This document shows positions 48,101-55,859 of a DNA stretch of 64,000 bases, piece after piece. The notes under the pieces are model-generated. The model saw nothing but the letters and a program-made list of their open reading frames with translations. It did not search any database and had not been told where the DNA came from. The position numbers and the translations under genes were made by a program. The stretch lies in the NCBI RefSeq assembly GCF_007990715.1, contig NZ_BJWY01000014.1, positions 1 to 64,000 of the forward strand, given 5' to 3'. Each line of letters opens with the position of its first letter. Within the stretch, counting starts at the first letter, position 1. Origin of the DNA: Nocardia seriolae NBRC 15557. GTDB lineage: Bacteria > Actinomycetota > Actinomycetes > Mycobacteriales > Mycobacteriaceae.

Positions 48101-48390
48101 AGCCCGCGGCAATCGAATCGCCGATCGCCGAGGCGCACGCGGCCGAGGCCGCCGTGGCCGCCGCCGAGGCGCGCTCCGGCCGCCGCCCCACCCGTCGCCG
48201 GGTGGCCCGCACGGCCTCGGCCCCGGCCGCCGACAGCAAGGGCGCGGTGTTCGTGCTGTCCAGCACCGACCAGGCGGACAAGCCGGGCTTCAACCTCGAA
48301 GACCTGGCCCCGGCCGTGGTCCCGCCGCGGGCCCGCCCGCGCCGCCGGGCCGCGGGTCGCGCCGCCGGTGCGCCGGAGGGTGAGAACTAG
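45172..48390 (+). CDS. rne: Ribonuclease E/G
   Basis: A 1072-residue endoribonuclease of the RNase E/G family, central to mRNA decay and rRNA maturation. The N-terminus (about 30-80) resembles the IF2 N-terminal helical domain (RVHALAKLLGTTSKRILAHL), as in mycobacterial Rne. Residues 100-380 are disordered with alternating acidic and Arg-rich (RRRRR) patches. The S1 domain and catalytic RNase H-like core follow (GNVYLGKVQNVLPSMEAAFV, FVDIGRGRNG, TVIDVNTGKF with metal-ligating Asp). The zinc-link CxxC (TTCETCHGRG) is present. The C-terminal 250 residues are Ala/Glu-rich and end in basic segments. GTG 45172 with GAGGAG upstream. Long unstructured arms are typical for protein partners of a degradosome. 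Confidence 0.95.
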   Translation: MADQEPLEASQSNGEGEGASTTPAAEQLPERIRVHALAKLLGTTSKRILAHLTEMGAQARSPQSSLDRAVAETVRDAFGPRDIDAPDPIAVPEPAEEPVAPGPIAESTVDAAIAAQDDRAADEIAAEEVEAAEAAVAAPARQTSLFASPFQSEPQVDEPVQYQPSAAVAAPLFQAPDAAAAEEARRARRAERKARTEERVAAEKDVETKAVTAKAVAEEPVAEDAEDEGEWDGEQRGRDEADREGTSRRRRRGRRGRGRGRGEQHGDNDTDDLDGDEAEADETAEAADIDAAEDEDEGAAVPEGSSSRRRRRRRRRKGGEDNEPEASDDDPPNTVVHEREPRSKRRAAAKDVDEVQGISGSTRLEAKRQRRRDGREAGRRRPPILTESEFLARREAVDRVMVVREKHFAEHPTSTTQVAVLEDNILVEHFVTSTGSASMVGNVYLGKVQNVLPSMEAAFVDIGRGRNGVLYAGEVNWEAAGLGGKERKIEQALKPGDTVLVQVSKDPVGHKGARLTTQISLAGRFLVYVPGGTSTGISRKLPDTERKRLKEILRDIVPQDAGVIIRTASEGVSEPELARDVERLQATWRTIEEQSKQGSGAPKTLYEEPDLLVKVVRDLFNEDFSKLVIEGERAWTTVENYVRTVAPDMLARVERYEGSGVDVFGSLRIDEQLAKALDRKVWLPSGGTLVIDRTEAMTVIDVNTGKFTGSGGSNLEETVTRNNLEAAEEIVRQMRLRDIGGMIVVDFIDMVLESNRDLVLRRLTEALGRDRTRHQVSEVTSLGLVQMTRKKLGTGLVEAFSTTCETCHGRGILVHNYPVEASAPAGDTGEGVGRREGSRRRRKDRNAPAAEAPAVEPVVEEKVEKTDKPEVKAEQAAAKRAHPVAMAMAAHAAEEAVHAADEDAVTAADAANAVPAEGDSVADVAAAESVIVRAAENAAAEATLAERAVTEVEDEVAASTNGTAVAPVVDTVVVESEPAAIESPIAEAHAAEAAVAAAEARSGRRPTRRRVARTASAPAADSKGAVFVLSSTDQADKPGFNLEDLAPAVVPPRARPRRRAAGRAAGAPEGEN

Positions 48391-48409
48391 CCCGTTCACA
48401 CGAGACGAC

Positions 48410-48446
48410 TGTGGCCCCGCCGGAATCCGGTGGGGCCACACGTTTT
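48410..48446 (+). terminator. Rho-independent terminator of rne
   Basis: 14-nt arms (48410-48423 and 48427-48440, one G-U), 3-nt loop and CGTTTT. It also lies just beyond the end of the minus-strand 31-codon gene and could serve both. Confidence 0.88.
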
Positions 48447-48452
48447 CGGGGG

Positions 48453-48548
48453 CTACTTCTTCTGGAAGCGCCCGGAAATGTAGGTGCTGACCACCACCAT
48501 GACGGCGATGATCAGGGCGATGATGACGGCTGCGGTCGACCAGGCCAT
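48453..48548 (-). CDS. 31-residue single-helix membrane protein
   Basis: A small gene read on the minus strand: ATG at 48546-48548, stop TAG at 48453-48455. The product begins MAWSTAAVIIALIIAVMVV, one hydrophobic helix of about 20 residues, and ends in a short basic tail (SGRFQKK). A GAGGA ribosome site lies 8 nt upstream. Membrane microprotein with inside-positive tail is likely. It occupies the gap between rne and rplU and converges on the rne terminator. No function is known to me; many such microproteins bind larger membrane complexes. Confidence 0.68.
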   Translation of the reverse strand: MAWSTAAVIIALIIAVMVVVSTYISGRFQKK

Positions 48549-48945
48549 GACGATGTCCTCGGGGTTGGGCGGCCGCTGCGTTGGGTGTCCGGGCCGCTGC
48601 AATCACCGTATGTCGCCGCGGTGTGCGGATTCTCGTGCCGGAAGTCGCCGGGTCCGCGGTCGGAGGTCCTCGATTCGGTCGCGGGCGAGGGGCGGGCAAC
48701 CCCGGTTTGGAGGGGGTGAGCCCGTCCTGTAGTCTTGACCAGTCGCTGCCCCCTGCGACGGCACTCTGTTGTGACTAGTGCTGTGAGTGGGCCCGGTTCG
48801 GTTCAACAGAGCCAAAGGCCCGAGGCGGCGGTGAAAACCACCAGACCAGTCTGCGGCGGTTTCCGATGCGAATCGGGCGACCAGCCGTGTGAGCAGAGTG
48901 CCGAGTACTTCGCGCACTCGAATACGAAAGAAGGGCAGCCGACCG
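48549..48945 (+). other. rplU upstream region, no larger gene seen
   Basis: 397 bases. A TTGACC hexamer near 48735 could be a -35 for the rplU-rpmA transcript. A GC-rich partial hairpin (GGGCCCGGTTC region, about 48788-48825) lies in the leader. I could not identify a ribosomal-protein leader motif. GAAGGG precedes the rplU ATG. Confidence 0.45.
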
Positions 48946-49257
48946 ATGGCAACGTACGCGATCGTCAAGACCGGCGGAAAGCAGTACAAGGTCGCGGTCG
49001 GTGACCTGGTGAAGGTCGAGAAGATCGAGGGTGAGCCGGGCACTTCGGTGTCGCTGTCGCCGGTGCTGGTCGTTGACGGCGCCGAGCTGACCACCGATGC
49101 TGACAAGCTGGCGAAGGTTTCCGTGTCCGCCGAGGTCGTCGAACAGACCAAGGGCCCGAAGATCCGCATCCACAAGTTCAAGAACAAGACCGGCTACCAC
49201 AAGCGTCAGGGCCACCGTCAGAAGCTGACGGTCCTGAAGGTCACCGGCATCAAGTAA
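48946..49257 (+). CDS. rplU: 50S ribosomal protein L21
   Basis: A 103-residue L21, which binds 23S rRNA with L20. The conserved N-terminus ([20 protein letters not shown]) and the C-terminal [17 protein letters not shown] pattern are canonical. An upstream open extension lacks conservation. Followed by rpmA after 42 nt, standard L21-L27 operon. Confidence 0.98.
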   Translation: MATYAIVKTGGKQYKVAVGDLVKVEKIEGEPGTSVSLSPVLVVDGAELTTDADKLAKVSVSAEVVEQTKGPKIRIHKFKNKTGYHKRQGHRQKLTVLKVTGIK

Positions 49258-49299
49258 TCCGACTTGGGGTTCGTCACCCCGGCACGAGGAGTTTGAGAA

Positions 49300-49566
49300 A
49301 TGGCACATAAGAAGGGTGCATCCAGCTCGCGCAACGGTCGCGATTCGAATGCCCAGCGGCTCGGCGTGAAGCGCTTCGGCGGCCAGACCGTCAAGGCCGG
49401 CGCGATCCTGGTTCGCCAGCGCGGCACGCACTTCCACCCCGGCGTCAACGTCGGCCGTGGCGGCGACGACACGCTGTTCGCCCTCGAGGCGGGCGCGGTG
49501 CAGTTCGGCACCAAGCGTGGTCGCAAGACCATCAACATCGTGGTGCCGGAGCCGGTGAACGCCTGA
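49300..49566 (+). CDS. rpmA: 50S ribosomal protein L27
   Basis: An 88-residue L27, whose N-terminal tail reaches the peptidyl-transferase centre. It begins [19 protein letters not shown], with no cleavable N-terminal extension of the firmicute type. [13 protein letters not shown] and [20 protein letters not shown] are canonical. GAGGAG lies upstream. Terminator downstream separates it from obg. Confidence 0.98.
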   Translation: MAHKKGASSSRNGRDSNAQRLGVKRFGGQTVKAGAILVRQRGTHFHPGVNVGRGGDDTLFALEAGAVQFGTKRGRKTINIVVPEPVNA

Positions 49567-49600
49567 CCGGCGCACCGGAGTTCGCTCCACTAGCTTTCGA

Positions 49601-49640
49601 GCGGGTCAGGGTTGTGAATACCCTGGCCCGCTTTGCTGTT
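49601..49640 (+). terminator. Rho-independent terminator of rplU-rpmA
   Basis: 11-nt arms (49601-49611 and 49621-49631, one G-U) with a 9-nt loop and a T-rich tail (TTTGCTGTTTT region). Confidence 0.85.
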
Positions 49641-49697
49641 TTCAACACGAAGTCCCGAAACGTCAACGACTAGTCCTGAAGGAGGATGATCACCGAT

Positions 49698-51152
49698 ATG
49701 TCCAAATTCATCGACCGTGTCGTATTGCACGTGCGTGCGGGCAAGGGTGGGCACGGGTGTGCCTCGGTGCGGCGTGAGAAGTTCATGCCCCTGGGCGGAC
49801 CCGACGGCGGTAACGGCGGCAATGGCGGGGATGTGATCCTCGAGGTCGACCCGAACGTCCACACCCTGCTGGACTTCCACTTCCACCCGCACGCCAAGGG
49901 CGGCAACGGCAAGCCCGGCGAGGGCGGCAACCGCAATGGCAAGCAGGGCGAGGGGTTGCTGCTGAAGGTGCCGGACGGCACCGTCGTCATGAGCACCGAC
50001 GGCGAGATTCTGGCCGACCTGATCGGCGTGGGCTCGACCTACGTGGCGGCCCAGGGCGGTCGCGGCGGGCTCGGCAATGCCGCGCTGGTGTCCAAGTCGC
50101 GCAAGGCCCCCGGCTTCGCGCTGATCGGCGTGGACGGCGAAGAGCGCGATCTGGTGCTCGAGCTGAAGTCGGTGGCCGATGTGGGCCTGGTGGGCTTCCC
50201 GTCGGCCGGTAAGTCCTCGCTGGTCTCGGTGCTCTCGGCGGCCAAGCCGAAGATCGCGGACTACCCGTTCACCACGCTGGTGCCCAATCTCGGTGTGGTG
50301 CAGTCGGGTGACACCACCTTCACCGTGGCCGACGTGCCCGGCCTGATCCCGGGCGCGAGCGAGGGCCGCGGCCTGGGCCTGGACTTCCTGCGGCACCTGG
50401 AGCGCTGCGCGGTGCTCGCCCACGTGGTTGACTGCGCCACCCTGGAGCCCGGCCGCGATCCGGTCTCGGATGTGGACGCGCTCGAGGCCGAGCTGGCCGC
50501 GTACCAGCCCGCCCTGGTCGGCGACGCCGGTCTGGGTGATCTGGCGGACCGCCCGCGCGTGGTCATTCTGAACAAGGCCGATGTTCCCGATGCCGACGAG
50601 CTGGCCGATTTCGTGCTGCCCGAGTTCGAGAAGCGCGGCTGGCCGGTGTTCAAGATCTCGGCGGTGAGCCGGGAAGGCTTGCGGCCCTTGACCTTCGCGC
50701 TCGCCAAGATGGTCGCCGAGTACCGCGAGGCGCATCCCAAGGCCGAGCCGAAGCGGCAGATCATCCGCCCGGTCGCCAAGGGCGACAGCGGTTTCCGGGT
50801 GCTGCCCGATCCCGAGGTGGAGGGCGGCTTCATCGTCGTCGGCGAGCGGCCCGAGCGCTGGGTGCACCAGACCCAGTTCGACAATGACGAGGCCGTGGGC
50901 TACCTGGCCGACCGCCTGGCCCGCCTCGGCGTCGAGGAGGAGCTGGTCAAGCTGGGTGCGGAGCCGGGTGCGTCGGTGACCATCGCGGACTACTGCTTCG
51001 ATTGGGAGCCTTCGATTTCCGCGGGCGTGGAGACGCTGATGACCCGCCGCGGCGTGGACCCGCGCCTGGATCAGACCGAGCGCATCGGCGCGGCCGAGCG
51101 CAAGCACGCCTCGCGCGTGCGCCGCGGCCTGGTGACCGAGGACGACGAGTAG
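49698..51152 (+). CDS. obg: Obg-family GTPase, ribosome assembly
   Basis: A 484-residue Obg/CgtA. The N-terminal Gly-rich OBG fold starts at [19 protein letters not shown]. The GTPase domain has G1 [12 protein letters not shown]3 [10 protein letters not shown] and G4 NKAD. A C-terminal OCT domain ends in a charged tail. ATG 49698 is preferred because GGAGG at 49681-49685 is then 12 nt away; ATG 49686 directly abuts it. Obg acts in 50S maturation and stress control. Same order (rplU-rpmA-obg-proB) as in M. tuberculosis. Confidence 0.97.
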   Translation: MSKFIDRVVLHVRAGKGGHGCASVRREKFMPLGGPDGGNGGNGGDVILEVDPNVHTLLDFHFHPHAKGGNGKPGEGGNRNGKQGEGLLLKVPDGTVVMSTDGEILADLIGVGSTYVAAQGGRGGLGNAALVSKSRKAPGFALIGVDGEERDLVLELKSVADVGLVGFPSAGKSSLVSVLSAAKPKIADYPFTTLVPNLGVVQSGDTTFTVADVPGLIPGASEGRGLGLDFLRHLERCAVLAHVVDCATLEPGRDPVSDVDALEAELAAYQPALVGDAGLGDLADRPRVVILNKADVPDADELADFVLPEFEKRGWPVFKISAVSREGLRPLTFALAKMVAEYREAHPKAEPKRQIIRPVAKGDSGFRVLPDPEVEGGFIVVGERPERWVHQTQFDNDEAVGYLADRLARLGVEEELVKLGAEPGASVTIADYCFDWEPSISAGVETLMTRRGVDPRLDQTERIGAAERKHASRVRRGLVTEDDE

Positions 51153-51219
51153 TACACGGTGCGACGGCATCTGAGTTGATCGGTGCGACGGCACAGTGGT
51201 GCCGCGGGCGAATTGAGGT

Positions 51220-52359
51220 GTGGTGCAAGTGAGTTCGGGTGGCACTCCGGTGACCGAGCTGAGCGCGGCGCGGCAGGCGATCGCCTCGGCGCGCAGCGTG
51301 GTGGTCAAGATCGGGTCCTCGGCGCTGACCAGTCTGGAGGGCGGCCTCGACACCGGGCGGCTGGACAAGCTGGCCGATGCGGTGGAGGGCCGCATGCGCG
51401 CGGGTTCCGATCTCGTGGTGGTGTCCTCGGGTGCCATCGGGGCGGGCATGGCTCCGCTCGGATTGTCCAAGCGACCGAAGGATCTCGCCACCAAGCAGGC
51501 CGCCGCCAGCGTCGGTCAGCTGGCCCTGGCGCACGCCTGGGGCACCTCCTTCGCACGCTACGACCGGGTGGTCGGGCAGGTGCTGCTCAGCGCCGGTGAC
51601 TTCGGCCGCCGGGAGCCGCACCGCAATGCCCAGCGCACCCTGGACCGGTTGCGCTCGCTGCACGCCACCGCGGTGGTGAACGAGAACGACACCGTCGCAA
51701 CCGAAGAGATCCGGTTCGGCGACAATGACCGGCTGGCGGCGCTGGTCGCGCATCTGGTCGGCGCGGACGCGCTGATCCTGCTGTCGGATGTCGACGGCCT
51801 CTACGACGGCGATCCGCGCAAGGGCGCCGCCAACTTCATTCCCGAGGTGCGTTCCAGCGCCGATCTGGACGGTGTCATCGCCGGGTCCGGGGGTGCGCTG
51901 GGGACCGGCGGCATGGCCTCCAAGCTGTCGGCCGCCCGGCTGGCCGCGGATGCCGGGGTGCCGGTGCTGCTGGCCGCGGCTTCCGATGCGGCGGCGGCGC
52001 TTTCGGGCGCGACCGTCGGCACCGCCTTCGCCGCCCGCCCGGTGCGGCTGTCGGCGCGCAAGTTCTGGGTTCGCCATGCCGCCGACGCGCGCGGCGCGGT
52101 GCACCTGGACGCGGGCGCGGTGGCCGCGGTGGCCGAGCGCAGGCATTCGCTGCTGGCCGCGGGCATCACCGCGGTGGCCGGGCACTTCTACGGCGGCGAT
52201 GTCATCGACCTGATCGGTCCGGACGGCCGGATCGCGGCCCGCGGCGTGGTCGCCTACGACAGCGACGAGCTGGAAACCATGAAGGGCCGCTCCACCTCCG
52301 ACCTCCCGGACAGCATGCAGCGCCCGGTCGTGCACGCCGACGATCTGGTCAAGGTGTAA
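51220..52359 (+). CDS. proB: Glutamate 5-kinase
   Basis: A 379-residue kinase catalysing the first step of proline synthesis. The amino-acid-kinase fold ([63 protein letters not shown]) is followed by a C-terminal PUA domain (about 280-365). GTG 51220 gives the longest frame with GAGG beside it; GTG 51229 or GTG 51250 (before TELSAARQ) are alternatives. Located after obg as in M. tuberculosis. Confidence 0.96.
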   Translation: MVQVSSGGTPVTELSAARQAIASARSVVVKIGSSALTSLEGGLDTGRLDKLADAVEGRMRAGSDLVVVSSGAIGAGMAPLGLSKRPKDLATKQAAASVGQLALAHAWGTSFARYDRVVGQVLLSAGDFGRREPHRNAQRTLDRLRSLHATAVVNENDTVATEEIRFGDNDRLAALVAHLVGADALILLSDVDGLYDGDPRKGAANFIPEVRSSADLDGVIAGSGGALGTGGMASKLSAARLAADAGVPVLLAAASDAAAALSGATVGTAFAARPVRLSARKFWVRHAADARGAVHLDAGAVAAVAERRHSLLAAGITAVAGHFYGGDVIDLIGPDGRIAARGVVAYDSDELETMKGRSTSDLPDSMQRPVVHADDLVKV

Positions 52360-52649
52360 CCCTCGGCCATCGCGGGTTACGGCTGAATTGCGTTGGGGGA
52401 GAGGGCGAGTAACGAGCGCGGACCGGTCGGTCGGTCCCCTCGGTCAGGGGCAGTCGGAGGGCGGGGGAAGGGCAGTGGGCGGGACGGCCCGAGCGGTCAT
52501 TCTGGAAGAGCACCCGGTGCCGCATCGAGATGTGCCCTTCGCCGATAGCGGTTGCCTGGATCCGGCGCGGTCCGCCCTTGCCGCGCCGGGCTCGCGGTCC
52601 GGTGACCGCCCGCGGCTCCGGGTGCGCCCGCGCCGCCCTGGAGGTAGGT

Positions 52650-53216
52650 ATGTACGTACCCCAACCTGATAACAACCAGTGCTGGCGGGCGAGCGGTCGC
52701 GCTCTGCCCGGTTCGAAGTCTGTTTCCAATTCAAACGCCGTGTCCAGTTCAAACGCCGTATCGAATTCAACCGACGAGAGTTTCCAGGAGAATCGTCCGC
52801 TGCTGCCCGATTGGCACGAACTGCTGGCCGCCTTCTGCGGTCACATCGGCGACCAGCCCGACGACCACGCGGTCACCCGCTGGGCCCGGGCGCTGGCCGA
52901 GCTGCACCTGCAGCGCCGCGAGCGCCCCGGCGACGCGGGCGGAATCGATGAGCTACGTGCCGAACTGGTTCGCTTCATCGATGAGTGGGTGGCGAGCCGG
53001 GCGCTGCGGAGGGGTGCAGCGCGGGCCGAATCCCTCGGGGTCGTGGTGGATGCCATGGCCGCGGCGCATGTGCGCGCCGTGCATCTGCTGAGAACGGCCG
53101 AGAAGGTATCGGACGAACAAGTACACGCCGCCTGGTTCCTGTTGGCGCAGATGGCGGACGGCTGGACCGATCGGGCCGCAGGGGTTGTCGGCCCGAGGAT
53201 CCGCCGCTCCGCCTGA
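52650..53216 (+). CDS. DUF4254-like protein with Ser/Asn-rich repeat N-terminus
   Basis: A 188-residue protein from ATG 52650, with a strong GGAGG at 52640-52644. The N-terminus (1-50) has an imperfect SNSNAV repeat. The main domain (about 52-175) is helical, with LLPDWHELLAAFCGHIG, WARALAELHLQRRE, IDELRAELVRFIDEWV and spacing I associate with DUF4254; that assignment is from memory. The C-terminal helices include AHVRAVHLLRTAEKVSDEQVHAAW. No enzyme motif is evident. The 290 bases upstream hold no gene and probably its promoter. Confidence 0.72.
   Translation: MYVPQPDNNQCWRASGRALPGSKSVSNSNAVSSSNAVSNSTDESFQENRPLLPDWHELLAAFCGHIGDQPDDHAVTRWARALAELHLQRRERPGDAGGIDELRAELVRFIDEWVASRALRRGAARAESLGVVVDAMAAAHVRAVHLLRTAEKVSDEQVHAAWFLLAQMADGWTDRAAGVVGPRIRRSA
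52725..52778 (+). repeat. Three 18-bp direct repeats
   Basis: Three consecutive 18-bp units (TCCAATTCAAACGCCGTG, TCCAGTTCAAACGCCGTA and a more divergent third) encode the SNSNAV segment. They lower GC locally and look like slippage-prone repeats. Confidence 0.7.
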
Positions 53217-53319
53217 GATCCACTGCGCGACAGCCGGATCAGGCGGCGGCGAGCCCGTGGCGGGCGTGTGGGTTGCGCCGCGCACGCCCCGCCCGGGCAT
53301 CACCGTGCAGGTTCGGCCG

Positions 53320-54423
53320 TCACCAGGCCGGATGGGCCTCGAGCACGGAGTACGGTGCGGCGGTGGGCACCACCCGGGCGAGGGTGAAACCGCTGCGGGA
53401 GAGCAGGTTTCCGAATTCGGTCAGGGTGCGTTCACGGCCGCCGCGGGTATTGATTAGCATCTCCAGGTCGATGACCTTGCCCGGGTGGGACCGATGGTGA
53501 TCCGGCATGACCGTGTCGATGATCAGCAGGCGCGCTTCGGATTCCATGGCGGTGCGGACGGTGCGCAGGATGCGCTCGGCGTCCTCGTCGCCCCAGTCGT
53601 GGACGATGTGTTTGAGCAGGTAGGCGTCACCGCCCTTGGGGACGGTGTCGAAGAAGCTGCCGCCCTCGAAGGTGAGGCGGCCGGTGAGGCCGGGGCCGAG
53701 GAGCTCTTCGAGCAGGCCCTCGATGACACGCGGCAGATCGAACACGGTGCCGCGCATGGACGGATGGCGCCGCAGCACGTCGACGAGCAGGCTGCCGCGG
53801 CCGCCGCCGACATCGACGATCGAGCCGAAGTGCCCGAAATCGTAGGCGGCCTGCAGGGGTTCGGTGGCCAGCGAGGTGACGCTGGTCATGGCCCGGTCGA
53901 AGACCGCACCGATCTCCGGATGCTGTTCGGCGTAGTCGAAGAACTCCATGCCCCGCAGCTCGGGCCACAGCGACCGGCCCTGGCGCACCGAGTCGGTGAG
54001 GTGAGTCCAGGACTGGCGATGCAGGTCGGATCCCAAGAGCAGGAACAGATCCCGCAGCGAGACCGCGGCATCGGAGCGCAGGCCCCGGGAGATCCCGGTC
54101 AGCCGGTAGCTGCCGTCACGGCGCTGCGCGAAGACCCCGGCACTGATCAGCAGCCGCATCAGCCGACGCAGCGCGGCCTCGTCGGCGCCGACGGCACGCG
54201 CGAGTTCACCCGGCTGCTTGGGTCCGGAGGCCAGCGCGTCGGCGATGCCGAGTTCGGCCGCCGCGCAGGCGGCCTGGGTCAGATACCCGGCGGTCGAGAG
54301 TTCCAGCAGGGCGATGTGACCGGGCACCAACCGCCGGTGCAGGGCGGCCAGGCCGTCGCGGAACCACGCCAGTGCGCGCAGAAGGGGCAGCGGCGGGGCC
54401 TTGGGTGCTGCGGACGCCATCAT
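53320..54423 (-). CDS. SAM-dependent O-methyltransferase (hydroxyneurosporene/ASMT type)
   Basis: A 367-residue O-methyltransferase from ATG 54423, GGGGAG upstream. The N-terminal dimerisation winged helix (ELGIADALASGPKQPGELA) precedes the catalytic domain with SAM motif IVDVGGGRGSLLVDVLRRHP and the catalytic-His region LKHIVHDWGDEDAERIL, and the late DTVMPD segment. This class methylates hydroxyl groups of phenolic or polyketide-like small molecules. Substrate unknown; no biosynthetic cluster surrounds it. It is read from 54423 and does not join the frame of the upstream NmrA-like gene. Confidence 0.88.
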   Translation of the reverse strand: MMASAAPKAPPLPLLRALAWFRDGLAALHRRLVPGHIALLELSTAGYLTQAACAAAELGIADALASGPKQPGELARAVGADEAALRRLMRLLISAGVFAQRRDGSYRLTGISRGLRSDAAVSLRDLFLLLGSDLHRQSWTHLTDSVRQGRSLWPELRGMEFFDYAEQHPEIGAVFDRAMTSVTSLATEPLQAAYDFGHFGSIVDVGGGRGSLLVDVLRRHPSMRGTVFDLPRVIEGLLEELLGPGLTGRLTFEGGSFFDTVPKGGDAYLLKHIVHDWGDEDAERILRTVRTAMESEARLLIIDTVMPDHHRSHPGKVIDLEMLINTRGGRERTLTEFGNLLSRSGFTLARVVPTAAPYSVLEAHPAW

Positions 54424-54554
54424 GAACTCCCCGGGATCGTACGGCGACTGCGGGATTCGTCTGAGCGTACGCGCCGCGCCCCTGGTGGGCAGTGGTTTCC
54501 GCGACGGCCGGGCAACCTCGCGCCCGGCCGGATCGGGCCGAGCCGAAAGTGGGA

Positions 54555-55395
54555 TCAGGCCGGAGCGAAAGCCCCGGCGTTCTCGCGGGCCCACTGCTCG
54601 AAGGTGCGGGCGGGGATGCCGAGCAGGGTCTCGGCGGTGTCGGCGGGCGTCTCGGGCTCCTCGGTGGTGCGGGCCCAGACGGTCAGCAGGGCATCGACGA
54701 TGTAGGGCGGCATGGTGCGCGACAGCTGGGTCCGGCCCTCGTCCCGGGTGATGGGGACGATCGGGATCTCCCGGCCGACGGCCGCGGACAGGGCCGCGAT
54801 CTGCGCGCGGAAACTGATCGGCTCGGGACCGGTGAGCGAGACCGTGCGACCGCGCAATTCGTCCCCGGTCAGGGCGGCGACCGCGATATCGGCGATGTCC
54901 AGCGGGTGGATCATGGCCAGGGCGGCGTCCGGGTAGGGGTGTTCGATGGGCCGCCCGGCCGCGATGGCCTCGATCCAGCCGAAGGCATTGCTGTCGAAGC
55001 CGCCGGGCCGCAGCGTCGTGGTGGTGAGACCCGCGGCGGCGAGCGACTTTTCGACGGCCAGGTGGCTCGCGCCGATGGGATTGGACGCGGCGTCGGGCGA
55101 GTCGACCGCCGAGGAGGACAGCAGCACAACGTGTTCCACGCCATTGTCTGCGGCGGGCCGCAGAGAAGGCTTCGGCGAGAACTGGATCGGCGTAGAGGAA
55201 GACCTGCCGCATGTCTTTCAGCGCGGCGGAAAGGGTTTCGGGATCATCGCCGAGCGCGACGGCCTCGATCCCGGCCGGCAGGTCGAGCGCGGACGGGTCC
55301 TTGCTGGCGGCTCGGACCGGAAAGCCCCTGGCGTGCAGGCTTTCCAGGACGGCGCGGCCGATCTGGCCGCGGGCGCCGGTGACGAGGATGGTCAT
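54555..55395 (-). pseudogene. NmrA-like NAD(P)-binding protein, frameshifted
   Basis: The N-terminus from ATG 55395 has the Rossmann motif TGARGQIGRAVLESL and a continuous NmrA-like sequence to VLAEAFSAAR. At about 55158-55165 the frame changes: the rest (ADNGVEHVVLLSSSAVDSP through ARTFEQWARENAGAF) lies in another frame and ends at 54555. Joined, the protein would be about 280 residues, normal for NmrA/SDR-type redox sensors or reductases. As sequenced it is broken, or translated only as a fragment from GTG 55139. A MarR remnant lies divergently upstream, so the pair appears to be decaying, unless the indel is an error. Confidence 0.78.
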
Positions 55396-55434
55396 GGGTG
55401 CTCCGATCGAGCGAAAATCTGTGCATACGGACGA

Positions 55435-55650
55435 ATGCAGTCCCAGCTCGACGGCCGCCGCGCGGTGCTCGAATTGAGCCCGCAGGGACTGGAATTCATG
55501 CGCGGCTTCCGCGAACAGCAGCGCGCGGCCTATGAGTACATCACCGCGGAATGGTCCGAAGCGGACCGTCTCGCCTTCGCCCGCCTCATGCTTCGCTACG
55601 TCGACGCCATCGACAATCTGAAGAACCGGCGGCCCGCCCCCGAATCCTGA
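55435..55650 (+). pseudogene. MarR-family regulator remnant (C-terminal part only)
   Basis: A 71-codon frame starting ATG 55435 corresponds to the wing and C-terminal dimerisation helices of a MarR regulator (LDGRRAVLELSPQGLEFM; DRLAFARLMLRYVDAIDNL). The N-terminal helices and helix-turn-helix are absent; only about 40 nt separate it from the divergent nmrA start. MarR regulators are often divergent from NmrA-type genes, so I infer that a deletion removed its first half and the former promoter region. Confidence 0.65.
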
Positions 55651-55656
55651 GCTGTC

Positions 55657-55827
55657 TCACGGCGCGCCCTGCCCCCACCAGGGCAGTTTGGCGTCGGGGT
55701 CGTAGGTGGTCCCGTAGTCGATGGCCGCCGGTTCGCGATCGGTTTCCTCGATGAACTCGGTGGGCTCGGGCGGCAGCTTGCGCCAGCGCGCCCGGGGGTC
55801 CGGTTCTGCTTTTTCCTTGTCGTTCAT
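55657..55827 (-). CDS. 56-residue acidic/Pro-rich small protein
   Basis: ATG 55827 with GGGAGGGAT ribosome site; stop at 55657. Charged, no hydrophobic segment (NDKEKAEPDPRARW; EETDREPAAIDYGTTYDP; LPWWGQGAP). Conserved-looking WWGQG end. No family recognised. It lies downstream of the RecQ-like gene and may be in its transcript. Confidence 0.6.
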   Translation of the reverse strand: MNDKEKAEPDPRARWRKLPPEPTEFIEETDREPAAIDYGTTYDPDAKLPWWGQGAP

Positions 55828-55859
55828 GGTGATCCCTCCCGCATTCGACGGCACCGGGG

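Noticed and set aside
53320..55395. A single 691-residue fusion of NmrA and O-methyltransferase
   Set aside because: The stretch between 55160 and 54430 in that frame is Arg/Pro-rich out-of-frame sequence, while the true NmrA remainder lies in another frame; the methyltransferase has its own ribosome site at 54423.
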